Origin: PALSA-505 sp035308365
Lineage (GTDB): Bacteria; Actinomycetota; Actinomycetes; Streptosporangiales; Streptosporangiaceae
Length of the DNA: 64,000 nt
Assembly: GCA_035308365.1 (NCBI GenBank)
Contig: DATGGU010000132.1
Coordinates: forward strand, 3,925 to 67,924
Direction: 5' to 3'
Part shown: piece by piece, positions 27,592 through 36,722 of the stretch
Position numbering within the stretch: position 1 is the stretch's first letter
Layout: every line of letters starts with the position of its first letter
Translations under genes and position numbers: made by a program
Notes under the pieces: model-generated
Databases searched by the model: none
The model's input: only the letters and a program-made list of their open reading frames with translations
Told to the model about the DNA's origin: nothing

Positions 27592-28515
27592 ATGATGATC
27601 GACCTGACGGAGACCTCCACCGGCGCCATCCACGATGCCCTGACCCAGGCGCGGCACCATATGGGCGGGCCGGCGCTGGGCATGGTGCTGACGCTGATCA
27701 TCGTGACCGACGAGTCCGGCCAGTACGACGCCATCCGGGCGGCCAGCCAGGCCGCCCGCGAGCACCCTTGCCGGGTGCTCGGGGTGATCACCCGCAACGC
27801 GGCGGGGCGCTCCCGGCTCGACGCCGAGATCCGGCTCGGCGAGACCGGTCCCGGCGAGACCATCCTGCTGCGCATGCACGGCCCGGTCGGCGAGCACGCC
27901 GACTCCGTGGTCACCCCGCTGGTGCTGCCCGACACCCCCGTCGTCACCTGGTGGCCGGGGCAGGCACCGGCGATCCCGTCCGCCGACCCGCTGGGGGCAC
28001 TCGGCCAGCGCCGGGTCACCGACGCCGCGGCCAGCGACAAGCCGCGCCAGATGCTGGCCGCCCTCGCCTCGGGCTACCGGCCCGGCGACACGGATCTGAG
28101 CTGGACCAGGGCGACGTCATGGCGCTCGCTGATCGCCGCGACCCTGGACCAGCCCTACACCACGATCACCGGCGGCCTGGTCAGCGCGGAGGCGCACAAC
28201 CCGAGTGCCGACCTCATCGCGACCTGGCTGTCCGGCAGGCTCGGCGTACCGGTGCGCCGGCAGGTCTCCGCCGGGCCGGGCATCACCGAGGTGAGCTTCA
28301 CAACGGCCGACGGGGACATCTCGCTGACCAGGCCGGATGCCCGCACCGCCACGCTGACGCGGCCGGGCCAGCCCGAGCGCAAGGTGTCGCTGCTGCGGCG
28401 CGAGACCGCGGAACTGCTCACCGAGGAACTGCGCAGGCTCGACCCGGACGAGGTGTACGCGGAGGCGCTGGCCAGGTTCGCCGACCAGCCGATCAGCGAG
28501 GACGAGGTCGCGTGA
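27592..28515 (+). CDS. opcA: Glucose-6-phosphate dehydrogenase assembly protein OpcA
   Basis: The 307-aa protein has the family opening IDLTETSTGAIHDAL, TLIIVTDESGQYDAI, RMHGPVGEHADSVVTPLVLPD and VTWWPGQAP, and a C-terminal RIRR-like zone LLRRETAELLTEELRRLDPD. OpcA is needed for active Zwf tetramers in cyanobacteria and actinobacteria. A GGGGAGGG site precedes tandem ATGs (27592/27595). The 4-nt overlap with pgl (GTGA) indicates translational coupling. Confidence 0.96.
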   Translation: MMIDLTETSTGAIHDALTQARHHMGGPALGMVLTLIIVTDESGQYDAIRAASQAAREHPCRVLGVITRNAAGRSRLDAEIRLGETGPGETILLRMHGPVGEHADSVVTPLVLPDTPVVTWWPGQAPAIPSADPLGALGQRRVTDAAASDKPRQMLAALASGYRPGDTDLSWTRATSWRSLIAATLDQPYTTITGGLVSAEAHNPSADLIATWLSGRLGVPVRRQVSAGPGITEVSFTTADGDISLTRPDARTATLTRPGQPERKVSLLRRETAELLTEELRRLDPDEVYAEALARFADQPISEDEVA

Positions 28516-29291
28516 GTGCCCCCGAGGTCCTGATCTACCGCGACGCGCCGCTGCTGGCCAAGGCGGTCGCCGCCCGGCTGGTCACCAGGCTGGTCGACGC
28601 GGCGGCGACCCGGGGCGCGGCGTCGGTGGTGCTGACCGGCGGCGGCATCGGCACGGCCGTGCTCGCCGAACTGTCCAGCGCCCCAGCAGCCGGTGCCGTC
28701 GACTGGCGGCACCTGGACATCTGGTGGGGGGACGAGCGGTTCCTGCCCGAAGGTGACCCCGAGCGGAATGAGACCGGGGCACGGGAGGCGCTGCTCGGCA
28801 AGGTGGACACCGATCCCGCCCGGGTACACCCGATGCCGGGCCCGGACGGGCCCGACGGCGACAACCCCGAGGCGGCGGCGGCCCGCTACGCGGGCTGGCT
28901 GCGGGACGCGTCCCGGCCGGAGGACCACGGCCAGGTGCCCTCGTTCGACGTCCTGCTGCTCGGGATAGGCCCGGAGGGCCACGTCGCCTCGCTGTTCCCC
29001 GGCATGCCGGCCCTCTATGACGAGCGGCCCGTGGTCGCCGTCCGCGGCTCGCCCAAGCCGCCGCCCACCAGGCTGACGCTGACCTTGCCGGCGATCCGCT
29101 CGGCGCGGGAGGTCTGGGTGATCGCCGCCGGGAAGGAGAAGGCGGCGGCCGTGCAGCTCGCCCTGTCCGGGGCCGGCCCGGTCCAGGTGCCCGCCGCGGC
29201 GGCGCGGGGCAGGCAGCGGACCCTGTTCCTGCTCGACCGGCCCGCCGCGAGCCAGTTGCCTCCCGAACTCGGCCGGCCGGCGAGTCCCTGA
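28512..29291 (+). CDS. pgl: 6-phosphogluconolactonase
   Basis: The 259-aa protein has VVLTGGGIGTAVLAEL, WRHLDIWWGDERFLPEGDPERNE-type wording around residues 69-90, FDVLLLGIGPEGHVASLFPG and RLTLTLPAI. It hydrolyses 6-phosphogluconolactone, the Zwf product. The GTG start overlaps the opcA stop. It is the last gene of the operon. In M. tuberculosis the secG-tpiA-pgk-gap operon lies close by in convergent orientation; here it lies about 20.7 kb away. Confidence 0.96.
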   Translation: MSAPEVLIYRDAPLLAKAVAARLVTRLVDAAATRGAASVVLTGGGIGTAVLAELSSAPAAGAVDWRHLDIWWGDERFLPEGDPERNETGAREALLGKVDTDPARVHPMPGPDGPDGDNPEAAAARYAGWLRDASRPEDHGQVPSFDVLLLGIGPEGHVASLFPGMPALYDERPVVAVRGSPKPPPTRLTLTLPAIRSAREVWVIAAGKEKAAAVQLALSGAGPVQVPAAAARGRQRTLFLLDRPAASQLPPELGRPASP

Positions 29292-29416
29292 CCTTGCCGG
29301 CGGCACCGCACGGCGAAGCCCGATGCGGCGGCCGCGGACTCCGTAATGATCGAGCCCGGCCGGTAAACCGTGACAAAAGTACCTGACATCGGCAGCGGCT
29401 TGGTTAGGATCGCGCC

Positions 29417-31081
29417 GTGCCCACGGTGCCGCGCAGAAGTCCACATCGTGACCATTTGGTCGTTTGCGGAGATGACACGCTGACGACCAGGACCATCGAG
29501 GAACTCACCACCAGATACGGCCAATCCGTGACGGTGATTCTGCCGTCCCGGCACAGCAATCAAGGCCCCCGCATCGCACAGATCCCCGGTGTGCGGGTCA
29601 TCGAACGCGACCGGCTCGACGCCGAGGCATTCCGCGACGCGCACCTGCAGTCGGCCCGTGCCCTGGCGCTGCTCCGGCAGGACGACCTCGGTAACTTTCA
29701 TGCCGCGCTGCGGGCGGTGGAACTCAATCCCGGCATCAGGCTGGTCGTCGCGATCTTCAACACGCGCCTGGGCGAGCGGGTGCGGTCGTTCTTCGACGAC
29801 TGCGCCGTCCTGTCCGATTCGGCCATGTCCGCACCGGCGTTCGCGGCCGCGGCGCTGGGCGAGCCCGCACCCAGCCACATCCGGCTGTCCGGGCGCACCA
29901 TGTACGTGGCCCGCAGCAGCGACGTGGACCGGGCCGACGTGATCTGCGGGCTTGCCGAGACGGGGGGAAAGACCGGGCCGAAGCTGCTGCCCACCGACAC
30001 GGCCAGCGCCGACCTGGTGCTCGCCGTCGCGACGGGGAGGTCGAAGGATCCGCTGAGCAGACGCCGCAACCCGGTCCGCGGAGCGCTCAACGTCGCGCGC
30101 AGGCTGGTCTGGCACAGGTGGGGCGCCGCCTTCGCCGCGCTGCTCGCCGTCATTGTCGCCGGCTTCGTCCTGCTCAGCACCAGGTACACGCTGCCCCAGG
30201 CGGTCTACTTCACGTTCCTGGACTTCGGCGGCGACGCGGTCGCCCAGACCGGCCTGCCGGGGCACGTCGAGGTTGCTCAGTTCCTGCTCACCTTCGATGG
30301 GATGGCATTCCTGCCGGTCGTCACGGCGGCCATCGTGAGCGCCCGGCTGACCGGCTCGTGGCGGGCCAAGCCGAAGCCGGTGAGCGATCATGTGGTGGTG
30401 GTAGGCCTGGGCAACGTCGGCACACGCGTCGCCGGCCAGCTTCATGACCTGGGCGTCGGTGTCATCTGCATAGACCGGGACGAGAACCCGCAGGGGGCCG
30501 GGATGGCCCGGCGGCTGGGCATCCCGCTGATCGCCGGCGATGCCCGCAGGGAGGAAACCCTCCGGGCGGCCAACATCGACACCGCTCAGGCGCTCGTGTC
30601 GGTGACCAGCAGCGACAGCGTCAACCTGGAAACCGCCCTGTATGTCCGCGCGCTGCGCGACGATCTGCGCATTGTGCTGCGGCTGTTCGACGGCGACCTG
30701 GCCGAGCGGGTGGAGAAGGCGATCGGCAACACCATCTCACGCAGTGTGTCCTACCTCGCCGCGCCCACCTTCGCCCTGGCCATGCTGGAGCACCAGGTGC
30801 TGCGGACGATCGCGGTCGGGCGCCATGTCCTGCTCGTGGCCGAGGTGCAACTGAGCCCCGAAGCCGATCTGACCGGGTGTCAGGTCGGCCAGGTGCACAG
30901 GGCGGGCGAGGCGCGCGTCATCGGCCTGCAGCGCCGGGGCATGGCCCGGATCGACTGGTCACCCAACGACGAATACCGGCTGGAACCCCAGGACCGGCTG
31001 TTCGTGCTCGCCACCCGGGCCGGGCTCGGGCGGGTGCTGGCCCGCAGCCGGGCGAACGGCGAAGGGGCAGATCGCCCTTGA
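29417..31081 (+). CDS. Two-RCK-domain ion-channel-like protein with non-canonical pore
   Basis: The 554-aa protein starts with a degenerate RCK/TrkA-N domain (about 12-140; HLVVCGDDTLTTRTIEEL), then two membrane helices (about 235-260 and 295-320), a second TrkA-N domain with intact GLGNVG (about 333-455) and a TrkA-C domain (about 470-545). The segment between helices, where K+ channels carry T-x-G-Y-G, reads YFTFLDFGGDAVAQTG, so the classic filter is absent. GTG start; TAGGAT (29405-29410) 6 nt upstream with CTGACA 16 nt further up suggests a leaderless promoter. It may be a nucleotide-gated cation channel or an assembly that lost selectivity. Confidence 0.85.
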   Translation: MPTVPRRSPHRDHLVVCGDDTLTTRTIEELTTRYGQSVTVILPSRHSNQGPRIAQIPGVRVIERDRLDAEAFRDAHLQSARALALLRQDDLGNFHAALRAVELNPGIRLVVAIFNTRLGERVRSFFDDCAVLSDSAMSAPAFAAAALGEPAPSHIRLSGRTMYVARSSDVDRADVICGLAETGGKTGPKLLPTDTASADLVLAVATGRSKDPLSRRRNPVRGALNVARRLVWHRWGAAFAALLAVIVAGFVLLSTRYTLPQAVYFTFLDFGGDAVAQTGLPGHVEVAQFLLTFDGMAFLPVVTAAIVSARLTGSWRAKPKPVSDHVVVVGLGNVGTRVAGQLHDLGVGVICIDRDENPQGAGMARRLGIPLIAGDARREETLRAANIDTAQALVSVTSSDSVNLETALYVRALRDDLRIVLRLFDGDLAERVEKAIGNTISRSVSYLAAPTFALAMLEHQVLRTIAVGRHVLLVAEVQLSPEADLTGCQVGQVHRAGEARVIGLQRRGMARIDWSPNDEYRLEPQDRLFVLATRAGLGRVLARSRANGEGADRP

Positions 31082-31454
31082 AGTCCGGTCCGTCCTGAAA
31101 CATCCGATCTTTCGAAAACTATCGGCTTAACTGGGCCGCCCGATCCGTCCTGAAATGGCGCGAACCTCCGGCAATCTCTCAAGCGCAGGTCTCCCCCAAG
31201 ACGATCTTTAGCGTTACGCTCAGAGCAGATCTTCCACCTGGTTCTGTTGAGTCACCTGTGAACGTAAGGCAGGTTCGGATGATCCGCTGCGTGCCGGCTC
31301 CACTATCCCGGTACGGGCTTGTCCCGCGGCGATCTCGATCGGCCCGGCGACATTCCGGCCGAGGCCGCCGCGACAATCACCACTCCCACGCGCCCGCCTT
31401 CCATCGCGGCATAAGTCTCTTGGCCGGCGCGCGGATCACTCTCGGGAGGAACAT
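31082..31454. promoter_or_regulatory. Leader/promoter interval before the acetate transporter
   Basis: No supported gene: a 66-codon frame at 31258 is Arg/Pro-rich and lacks a ribosome-binding site. The first 200 bases are locally less GC-rich and probably hold the transporter promoter. I cannot assign boxes with confidence. Confidence 0.35.
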
Positions 31455-32105
31455 TTGAGCGTCAATGACCGCACCACCACCACGGAGGTAGCCCCCACGG
31501 CACCTGCCCTGGCCGTCGCTGATCCGGCTCCGCTGGGCCTCGCCGGATTCGCACTGACGACGTTCCTGCTGTCTGCGTCCAATGCCGGCTGGATGACGCA
31601 TGCGACCGGTAACGCATGGCTTGGCTATGCGTTCGCCTACGGCGGCCTTGGCCAGTTGCTGGCCGGCATGTGGGAGTTCCGCAACAAGAACGTGTTCGGC
31701 GCGACCGCGTTCAGCACGTACGGTGGTTTCTGGATCGGGCTCGCCCTGTGGTTCAAATTGGTCGGAACGGCCGCACCTCCAGCCGGGGTGTCTGCGGCGG
31801 CCTACGGGGCGCAAACCACGAAGGACCTCGGCTGGATCCTGCTGGCGTTCGCCATCTTCAACACCTACATGATGATGTGGAGCTCGGCCGTCAACGCGGC
31901 CGTGTTCAGTGTGTTCGCCACCCTTGAAGCAACGGAGATCATTCTGTTCGCCGGCTTCTTCTCGGGTAGCCCGGACACCATCAAGGCTGGCGGGTACGTC
32001 GGTGTGCTCACTGCCCTCGTGGCCTGGTACACCTCGGCGGCGGGCGTGATGAACGGGCTGCGTGGGCGGCCGGTGGTTCCGGTCGGGAAGCCGTTCATCA
32101 GCTAG
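31455..32105 (+). CDS. Acetate/succinate transporter, GPR1/FUN34/YaaH (SatP) family
   Basis: The 216-aa protein has six transmembrane helices. The family motif near the N-terminus is DPAPLGLAGFALTTFLLS (usually NPAPLGL). Later come YGGLGQLLAGMWEFRNKNVFGATAF and SYGGFW-like TYGGFWIGLA. It moves acetate or related short acids across the membrane. TTG start with GGGAGGA 4 nt upstream. It is followed by a strong hairpin, so it is probably monocistronic. Confidence 0.93.
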   Translation: MSVNDRTTTTEVAPTAPALAVADPAPLGLAGFALTTFLLSASNAGWMTHATGNAWLGYAFAYGGLGQLLAGMWEFRNKNVFGATAFSTYGGFWIGLALWFKLVGTAAPPAGVSAAAYGAQTTKDLGWILLAFAIFNTYMMMWSSAVNAAVFSVFATLEATEIILFAGFFSGSPDTIKAGGYVGVLTALVAWYTSAAGVMNGLRGRPVVPVGKPFIS

Positions 32106-32173
32106 CGGCATCGCCTGGCTGGTCACCGCGGCCAGCCAGGTACCGCACTCAGCTAGCCGTGGATTCAGATATT

Positions 32174-32214
32174 CGGGTGGTCCCGGAGACCGGCAGGATC
32201 TCCGGGACCACCCG
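32174..32214 (+). terminator. Terminator of the acetate transporter gene
   Basis: A perfect 16-bp stem (32174-32189 with 32199-32214) and a 9-nt loop lie 68 nt after the stop codon. Its right arm ends just before the TACCCT box of the next gene. Confidence 0.8.
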
Positions 32215-32231
32215 CGTCTACCCTCATGGGG

Positions 32232-32912
32232 ATGGACCTTCAGGAGAAGCACCAGATCGACCGGGAGCGCCTGGCCGGGCAGCTCGCCAGCATGAAGGCG
32301 CGCACACGTCCCTGGCGGTCCATAGCCGCGCTGATGCTCGCCATCGCCGCCGGAATCACGTCTTACGAGCAGCACCTGGACAGTTTCGGCGATCCCAGGG
32401 CCACGCCCACCACCAAGCTGATCGTGGCGGGCACCGCCGCCGCGTTCTGCGTGCTCGCCGCGGGCGGCACGATGGGGCTCTCCGGCAGGGCAAGGGAGAT
32501 GCTGCAGCCCAGGGTGGGATCGGCACACGCGGCGGTGGTCCGCTACTCCATCCTGCTCGCCGGCACGCTGACCACGCTGATCATCACGCTCCAGCTCTTC
32601 AAGATTCCGATCGGCCAGCTCGTGCTCGGCGGCGCACTGACCGGAGTCGTGCTCGGCCTGGCCGGCCAGCAGACGCTGTCCAACTTGTTCGCGGGGATCG
32701 TCCTGCTGTTGTCCCGGCCGTTCAACGTCGGAGACAGGATCCGGGTCCGCTCCGGCGCGATGGGCGGTCTCATGGAGGGCACGGTGAGCGAGATAGGCAT
32801 CACCTACGTCCGCCTGGACACCGGTGATGGCGTTCTCGCGCTGCCCAACGCCCAGGTGCTGGCCGCGGCCGTGGGCCCGGCGCCCGCGGCCGATCCCGAT
32901 CAGCCCCTCTGA
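32232..32912 (+). CDS. Short MscS-like mechanosensitive channel protein
   Basis: The 226-aa protein has helices at about 30-47, 61-80 and 100-150. The last contains the Gly/Ala-rich pore pattern GGALTGVVLGLAGQQTLSNLF followed by AGIVLLLSRPFNVGDRIRV, typical of MscS TM3 and the start of the beta domain. The C-terminal beta/alpha vestibule is cut short compared with E. coli MscS. ATG 32232 is preferred over ATG 32226 because TACCCT lies exactly 7 nt upstream. It probably releases solutes on hypo-osmotic shock. Confidence 0.85.
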   Translation: MDLQEKHQIDRERLAGQLASMKARTRPWRSIAALMLAIAAGITSYEQHLDSFGDPRATPTTKLIVAGTAAAFCVLAAGGTMGLSGRAREMLQPRVGSAHAAVVRYSILLAGTLTTLIITLQLFKIPIGQLVLGGALTGVVLGLAGQQTLSNLFAGIVLLLSRPFNVGDRIRVRSGAMGGLMEGTVSEIGITYVRLDTGDGVLALPNAQVLAAAVGPAPAADPDQPL

Positions 32913-33116
32913 TCCCGCTTCACCAGGCAGGCCGGTGCGGCTGGCGGCGCAGGCCATCCCGTCACACCGGCCAGTAATGCCAGGAAGCCCGAATACGCCT
33001 GCACGGACTGATATACCCGGACCGCCCCCGGGCCGGGATGGTCAATCCGTACTTCCTTGGCCGGAACCGCACCCCGCGTGCTTCCCCGGCCGGAACCACG
33101 CCCTACGGGGAACGGC

Positions 33117-33464
33117 TCAGGCGCCTTTTTTCTTGGATTCAAACCCGGCGAGCACATGGGCCGGGATACGCCCGCGATCGCTGACCTCGATACCGCTCGT
33201 CTTTGCCCACGCCCGGATCTCGGCGCTGCGCTGGCGGTTGGCCGCCGTCCGCCGCCGCTTCCTGGGCACTCCCCGCATTGTCCCCCTGCGCGCGTGCTCG
33301 GTGAACTTTCCTACCACCTCGCTGAACTTCTCGCTGTGCCTGGCGCAAAGGTCAATCTCGTACTCCTGGCCGTCGAGGCCAAACGTAAGGCTTCGCTGCT
33401 GCCCTTCGGGAATCACTTTATCGTCGTAGTCACATGCGTATGAGACAGAAACTTTCTGTGCCAC
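33117..33464 (-). CDS. lsr2: Lsr2 nucleoid-associated xenogeneic silencer
   Basis: The 115-aa protein has an N-terminal dimerisation domain (AQKVSVSYACDYDDK, then TFGLDGQEYEIDLC) and a C-terminal DNA-binding domain with IRAWAKTSGIEVSDRGRIPA containing the RGR AT-hook-like tripeptide, and ends VLAGF plus a lysine tail. Lsr2 bridges AT-rich DNA and silences acquired genes. The GTG at 33464 has GGAGAAGGGGGG upstream; the longer frame to 33542 is not family-like. Monocistronic. Confidence 0.95.
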   Translation of the reverse strand: MAQKVSVSYACDYDDKVIPEGQQRSLTFGLDGQEYEIDLCARHSEKFSEVVGKFTEHARRGTMRGVPRKRRRTAANRQRSAEIRAWAKTSGIEVSDRGRIPAHVLAGFESKKKGA

Positions 33465-33604
33465 TTGCGGCCCCCCTTCTCCTGCGGCAAATATATCCCG
33501 CCGGCGCACAAGATAACCGCAGAGATTTCGGGACACGCGCAACCGGCGCTAACCCGGCCAGCGCGGCCGCCGATCCAATCAGCGCAGCCAGGAGCGTAAG
33601 GCTG

Positions 33605-35080
33605 TCAGGGACGGCGCCGGGAGGAACGGTAATCCCGGTCCGGCGATTCGGCTCGCCCGGGATGGTAGGCAAAGGATTCGGAGGGCAGGCCGTCCGGGCG
33701 GCCGCGCAGCGAGTAGGCGCTGGCGTCGTCCGCGTCGTCCTGGGGTGGCTCGTACCCGTCCTCTGGGCCGGGTGCGCCGTGACGGCTCGCCTGGCCGGTG
33801 TAGCCGGAAACCGGCGGTACGGGCCGGAAGGTCTCCGTAGGTGGGCCGGGCAGGTACCCCTGCTCGGCTTCGCCGGTGTAGTCGCCACCCAGTGGGTCGA
33901 ACCCGAGTGAGCCGTCCGGCTCACCGGAGCCGTAGTCCGGTTCCGGGTGACCGCCGTAGCCAGGTTCCGGATGACCGGCGTAGCCCGGATCGGGGTGACC
34001 GGCGTAGCCCGGCTCCCGGTTCCCGCCATAGCCGCCGGCCGGGGAACTCAGCGGATCGGGGCCGGCCGGGTACTGCCCGCCCTGGTCGCCCTGCCAGCGG
34101 CCCACGGGCAGCGGCCCGGTGGGTGGGCGGCGGCCTTCCTGGTCACCGGAGGCGTGCGCGGCGTAGCCGGCCGGAGCCGGTTCCTCATCGTGTGACGGCG
34201 GCCCCAGGTGGCGGGGCATCTGCCGGTGGCGTGGCGCGTCCTGATAGCCGCCAGGCGGCCCGGGACCGTCGGCGGGGGCGAAGTCGCCATAGCCGCCTCG
34301 CGGCGCCTCACCATAGCCCGCACGGGCGTCCGGGTAACCCCGGGGGACGTCGCCGTAGGAACCACCAGGCGCGGGGCGGTCGTAGCCCGCCGCTGGGATG
34401 TCCTGGTAACCATCGTCCTGCCCGGGATCCTCGTAATCCTGGTCAGGGGCGTCGTAACGGTAGCCAGGTGCGTCGCGGTAGCTGCCGGACGTGATCGGGA
34501 TCTCCGGTTCGGGCGGGAAGTCCTCGTAGCCATCGTCGTAGCCGCCGTGCGGAGGTCCGGCCGGATAGCCGGCGTCCCGCTCCGGGCCCTGGTGACCGGA
34601 ATAGCCGGGGTCACGCAGCGGGCCGGGCGACGGGTAGCCGGGCGGGTAGTCGCCACCGGGCGGGTAGTCGCCACCGGACGGGTAATCGCCGCCGGGCCGC
34701 AGGGCGGCCGTGGCCGCAGCCGGGGCATCCGGGGCCAGTTCGGGGGCCATGTCGATGGCGGCGGTCGGCGGCCCGGGATCGGGCCCGGCATGCGTCGGCT
34801 CCGCCGGCTGCCAGGCCCGGCCGGGAGCGCCGGGCGTCTGCGATCCACGGCCGGCTGCGCCAGGCGGGCCCTTCCGGAGGGCTTCGATCATCCGGGGCAG
34901 CTCAGGAATGGGCAGCCTGAAGGTTCCGGTGCAGGTACCCCCCTGCCAGATGCTGAACACCGCGATCCCGGTGTCGGCATACCAGCTGACCCGCATGGAC
35001 CGGGCTTCTCCGCGAACGTCGAAGAAAACCTCGCCAAGACGGGGCAAAGGGGCTGCGTCTGACGCAGACATGGTGCCCAT
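33605..35080 (-). CDS. Conserved N-terminal domain with long Tyr/Gly/Pro-rich disordered tail
   Basis: The protein is 491 aa if it starts at ATG 35080 (ATG 35071 is an alternative). Residues about 1-75 form a compact domain I recall as conserved in actinobacteria: LPRLGEVFFDVRGEARSMRVSWYADTG, then FSIWQGGTCTGTFRLPI and LPRMIEAL. The remaining 400 residues are low complexity, dominated by Gly, Pro, Tyr and Asp, with GGDYPPGGDYPPG repeats and GYAGHPDPGYAGHPEPGYGG repeats. No catalytic motif, signal or membrane segment is seen. The frame stays open upstream to 35422 through a DNA repeat, which I reject as coding. Function unknown; possibly a scaffold or condensate-forming protein. Confidence 0.75.
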   Translation of the reverse strand: MGTMSASDAAPLPRLGEVFFDVRGEARSMRVSWYADTGIAVFSIWQGGTCTGTFRLPIPELPRMIEALRKGPPGAAGRGSQTPGAPGRAWQPAEPTHAGPDPGPPTAAIDMAPELAPDAPAAATAALRPGGDYPSGGDYPPGGDYPPGYPSPGPLRDPGYSGHQGPERDAGYPAGPPHGGYDDGYEDFPPEPEIPITSGSYRDAPGYRYDAPDQDYEDPGQDDGYQDIPAAGYDRPAPGGSYGDVPRGYPDARAGYGEAPRGGYGDFAPADGPGPPGGYQDAPRHRQMPRHLGPPSHDEEPAPAGYAAHASGDQEGRRPPTGPLPVGRWQGDQGGQYPAGPDPLSSPAGGYGGNREPGYAGHPDPGYAGHPEPGYGGHPEPDYGSGEPDGSLGFDPLGGDYTGEAEQGYLPGPPTETFRPVPPVSGYTGQASRHGAPGPEDGYEPPQDDADDASAYSLRGRPDGLPSESFAYHPGRAESPDRDYRSSRRRP

Positions 35081-35206
35081 GGTGACCCTGAACCCCGGAA
35101 CTTGTCTACCTGATCGCCGGACATGCGACCCTACATAACAGACCGGAGCAGGCTGATCACGCCGGGAATCACTGTGGTCCGTGGCGGCGAAGCCATCACA
35201 ATCGGG

Positions 35207-35345
35207 GGATCCGGGGGCCGTCCCACCGCAAGTGGCAAAACCAACCCCAGCCCCGGTCGTGGGGATCCGGGGGGCCGTCCCACCGCAAGTGGCAAAACCA
35301 ACCCCAGCCCCGGTCGTGGGGGTCCGGGGGGTCGTCCCCCCGGGA
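35207..35345. repeat. 57-bp direct repeat array
   Basis: GCAAGTGGCAAAACCAACCC and flanking bases occur twice at a 57-bp period (about 35228 and 35285). A third, partial unit ends in a C/G-rich run. The flank is GGGGATCCGGGGG or its variant. The remaining gap up to the WhiB gene (about 35346-35715) holds no supported gene; I see only a GAGGTGATC ribosome-binding region at its end. Confidence 0.75.
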
Positions 35346-35715
35346 TAGCACAACGGGCTACGGCGAAGCTGATCGAAGATCGGCGAGCATGGTTGACCGC
35401 CGCGACACGCCCGCGTGGCCAATTTGGCGGCGTGGCTGCGCGGAGACCATGGCTGATGGCATGATTATGCGCCGGAGCAAGGCATGGTTCACACCCTGCA
35501 CTAGGCGGCGGTCCCGCGTATCCCGCAGCCACGGGCGTAGTGCATGGTACCTGCCCAGAGAACCTGGTTCGTCCGCGTGGGAACACCACGGCTGTATGAC
35601 GCGTTGCACTTCTGTGACGGGGCTGACGCCGTAACGCGAAGGTTCGTGTGGGCTACGAGCCGAACGCTCCGAGGAGCGATGAAAGACCCATTTAACTGGT
35701 TGAGGTGATCGAGTC

Positions 35716-36015
35716 ATGTCTGAGGCACGTCGGCACGCAGCTGTGCTCCCCCGCCCCAATTGGGGGTGGCAGGATGCTGCCGCATGCCGAGGCGAGGATC
35801 TCCTGCTTTTCTTCGGGCCCGACGGTGAGCGCCAGCCAGAGCGCGAGTTGCGCGAGCGGAAGGCCAAGGCGGTCTGCGCGAGCTGCCCGGTACGCAGCGA
35901 ATGCCTCAACTACGCGGTCGGCCGCCCAGAGAAGTACGGCACCTGGGGTGGCCTGAACGAGGACGAGCGCTCATCCGAACGCCGCCGCCGTATGCGGCGG
36001 GCGAACGCGGCCTAG
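35716..36015 (+). CDS. WhiB-family iron-sulfur transcription factor
   Basis: The 99-aa protein has the four cluster ligands C24, C54, C57 and C63 (C-x29-C-x2-C-x5-C), the G-W turn KYGTWGGLNEDER, and a basic DNA-binding tail ERRRRMRRANAA. WhiB proteins bind a [4Fe-4S] cluster and sigma factor region 4 and respond to redox or nitric oxide. I cannot say which Wbl subclass this is. A GAGGTGATC site precedes the ATG. Convergent with the phosphoribosyltransferase gene, only 5 nt away. Confidence 0.93.
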   Translation: MSEARRHAAVLPRPNWGWQDAAACRGEDLLLFFGPDGERQPERELRERKAKAVCASCPVRSECLNYAVGRPEKYGTWGGLNEDERSSERRRRMRRANAA

Positions 36016-36020
36016 CCTGC

Positions 36021-36722
36021 TCAGCAGGCATTTGGGGTGCGGCCGAGCAGTTCGAGGACGTCGGAGTCGGTCAGCTGGCGGAATGAGGTGTACCACTCGC
36101 CTACGGCCTTGAACGTGGCCGGAGTTGCCAGCGCTATCAGGTCATCCGCATCGCCGGACAGGGCGGCCATGGACGCCGGGGCCGCCACCGGCACGGCGAG
36201 CACCGTGCGGCCCGCCGATCTGGCCCGCAGCGAGCCCAGCGCGGCCCTGGCGGTCACGCCGGTCGCCAGCCCGTCGTCCACCAGGATCACCGGCCGCCCG
36301 GCCACGTCCGGTGGCGGCCTGTCGCCGCGGTATACGCGCACCCGCCGGTGGAGTTCGGCGCGTTCGCGCTCGGCCACCGGGAGCAGAGCCGCCCGGGTCA
36401 GCCCGAGCTTGGACAGCAAGAGCTCGTCGTAGACGGGCTCGCCGCCCTCAGCGATGGCGCCGACGCCGAGTTCCGGCTGAAACGGGTGGCCGATCTTCCT
36501 GGTCACCAGCACGTCCACCGGCATGGCCAAGGCGTCGGCCACCTCACGGGCCACCGCCACACCGCCGCGCGGCAGGGCGAGCACCAGCGGGCCGCCGGCG
36601 GCGTCGCCCAGCGCGTGATCCGCGCGGGCCAGGACCTCGCGGAGGCGCTGGGCCAGCTGGCGTCCGGCCATCCGCCGGTCGGCGAACAGCGGGCCCGCGG
36701 TCTGTAGCTCGTTCGCGGCCAC
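36021..36722 (-). CDS. Phosphoribosyltransferase-domain protein
   Basis: The 233-aa protein has LALPRGGVAVAREVADAL near residue 47 and the PRPP-binding loop VILVDDGLATGVTARAALGSLR near residue 146. It also has TRKIGHPFQPELGVGAIAEGG, typical of the stand-alone PRTase-like family often found in stress clusters. The nucleobase substrate is unknown and the real reaction may differ. The GTG at 36722 is the longest start; an ATG about 17 codons in (FADRRMAGRQL) is an alternative. Confidence 0.85.
   Translation of the reverse strand: MAANELQTAGPLFADRRMAGRQLAQRLREVLARADHALGDAAGGPLVLALPRGGVAVAREVADALAMPVDVLVTRKIGHPFQPELGVGAIAEGGEPVYDELLLSKLGLTRAALLPVAERERAELHRRVRVYRGDRPPPDVAGRPVILVDDGLATGVTARAALGSLRARSAGRTVLAVPVAAPASMAALSGDADDLIALATPATFKAVGEWYTSFRQLTDSDVLELLGRTPNAC

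Noticed and set aside
35081..35422. Extension of the disordered-protein frame through the 57-bp repeats
   Set aside because: The translation repeats because the DNA repeats; the conserved domain starts at about 35080.
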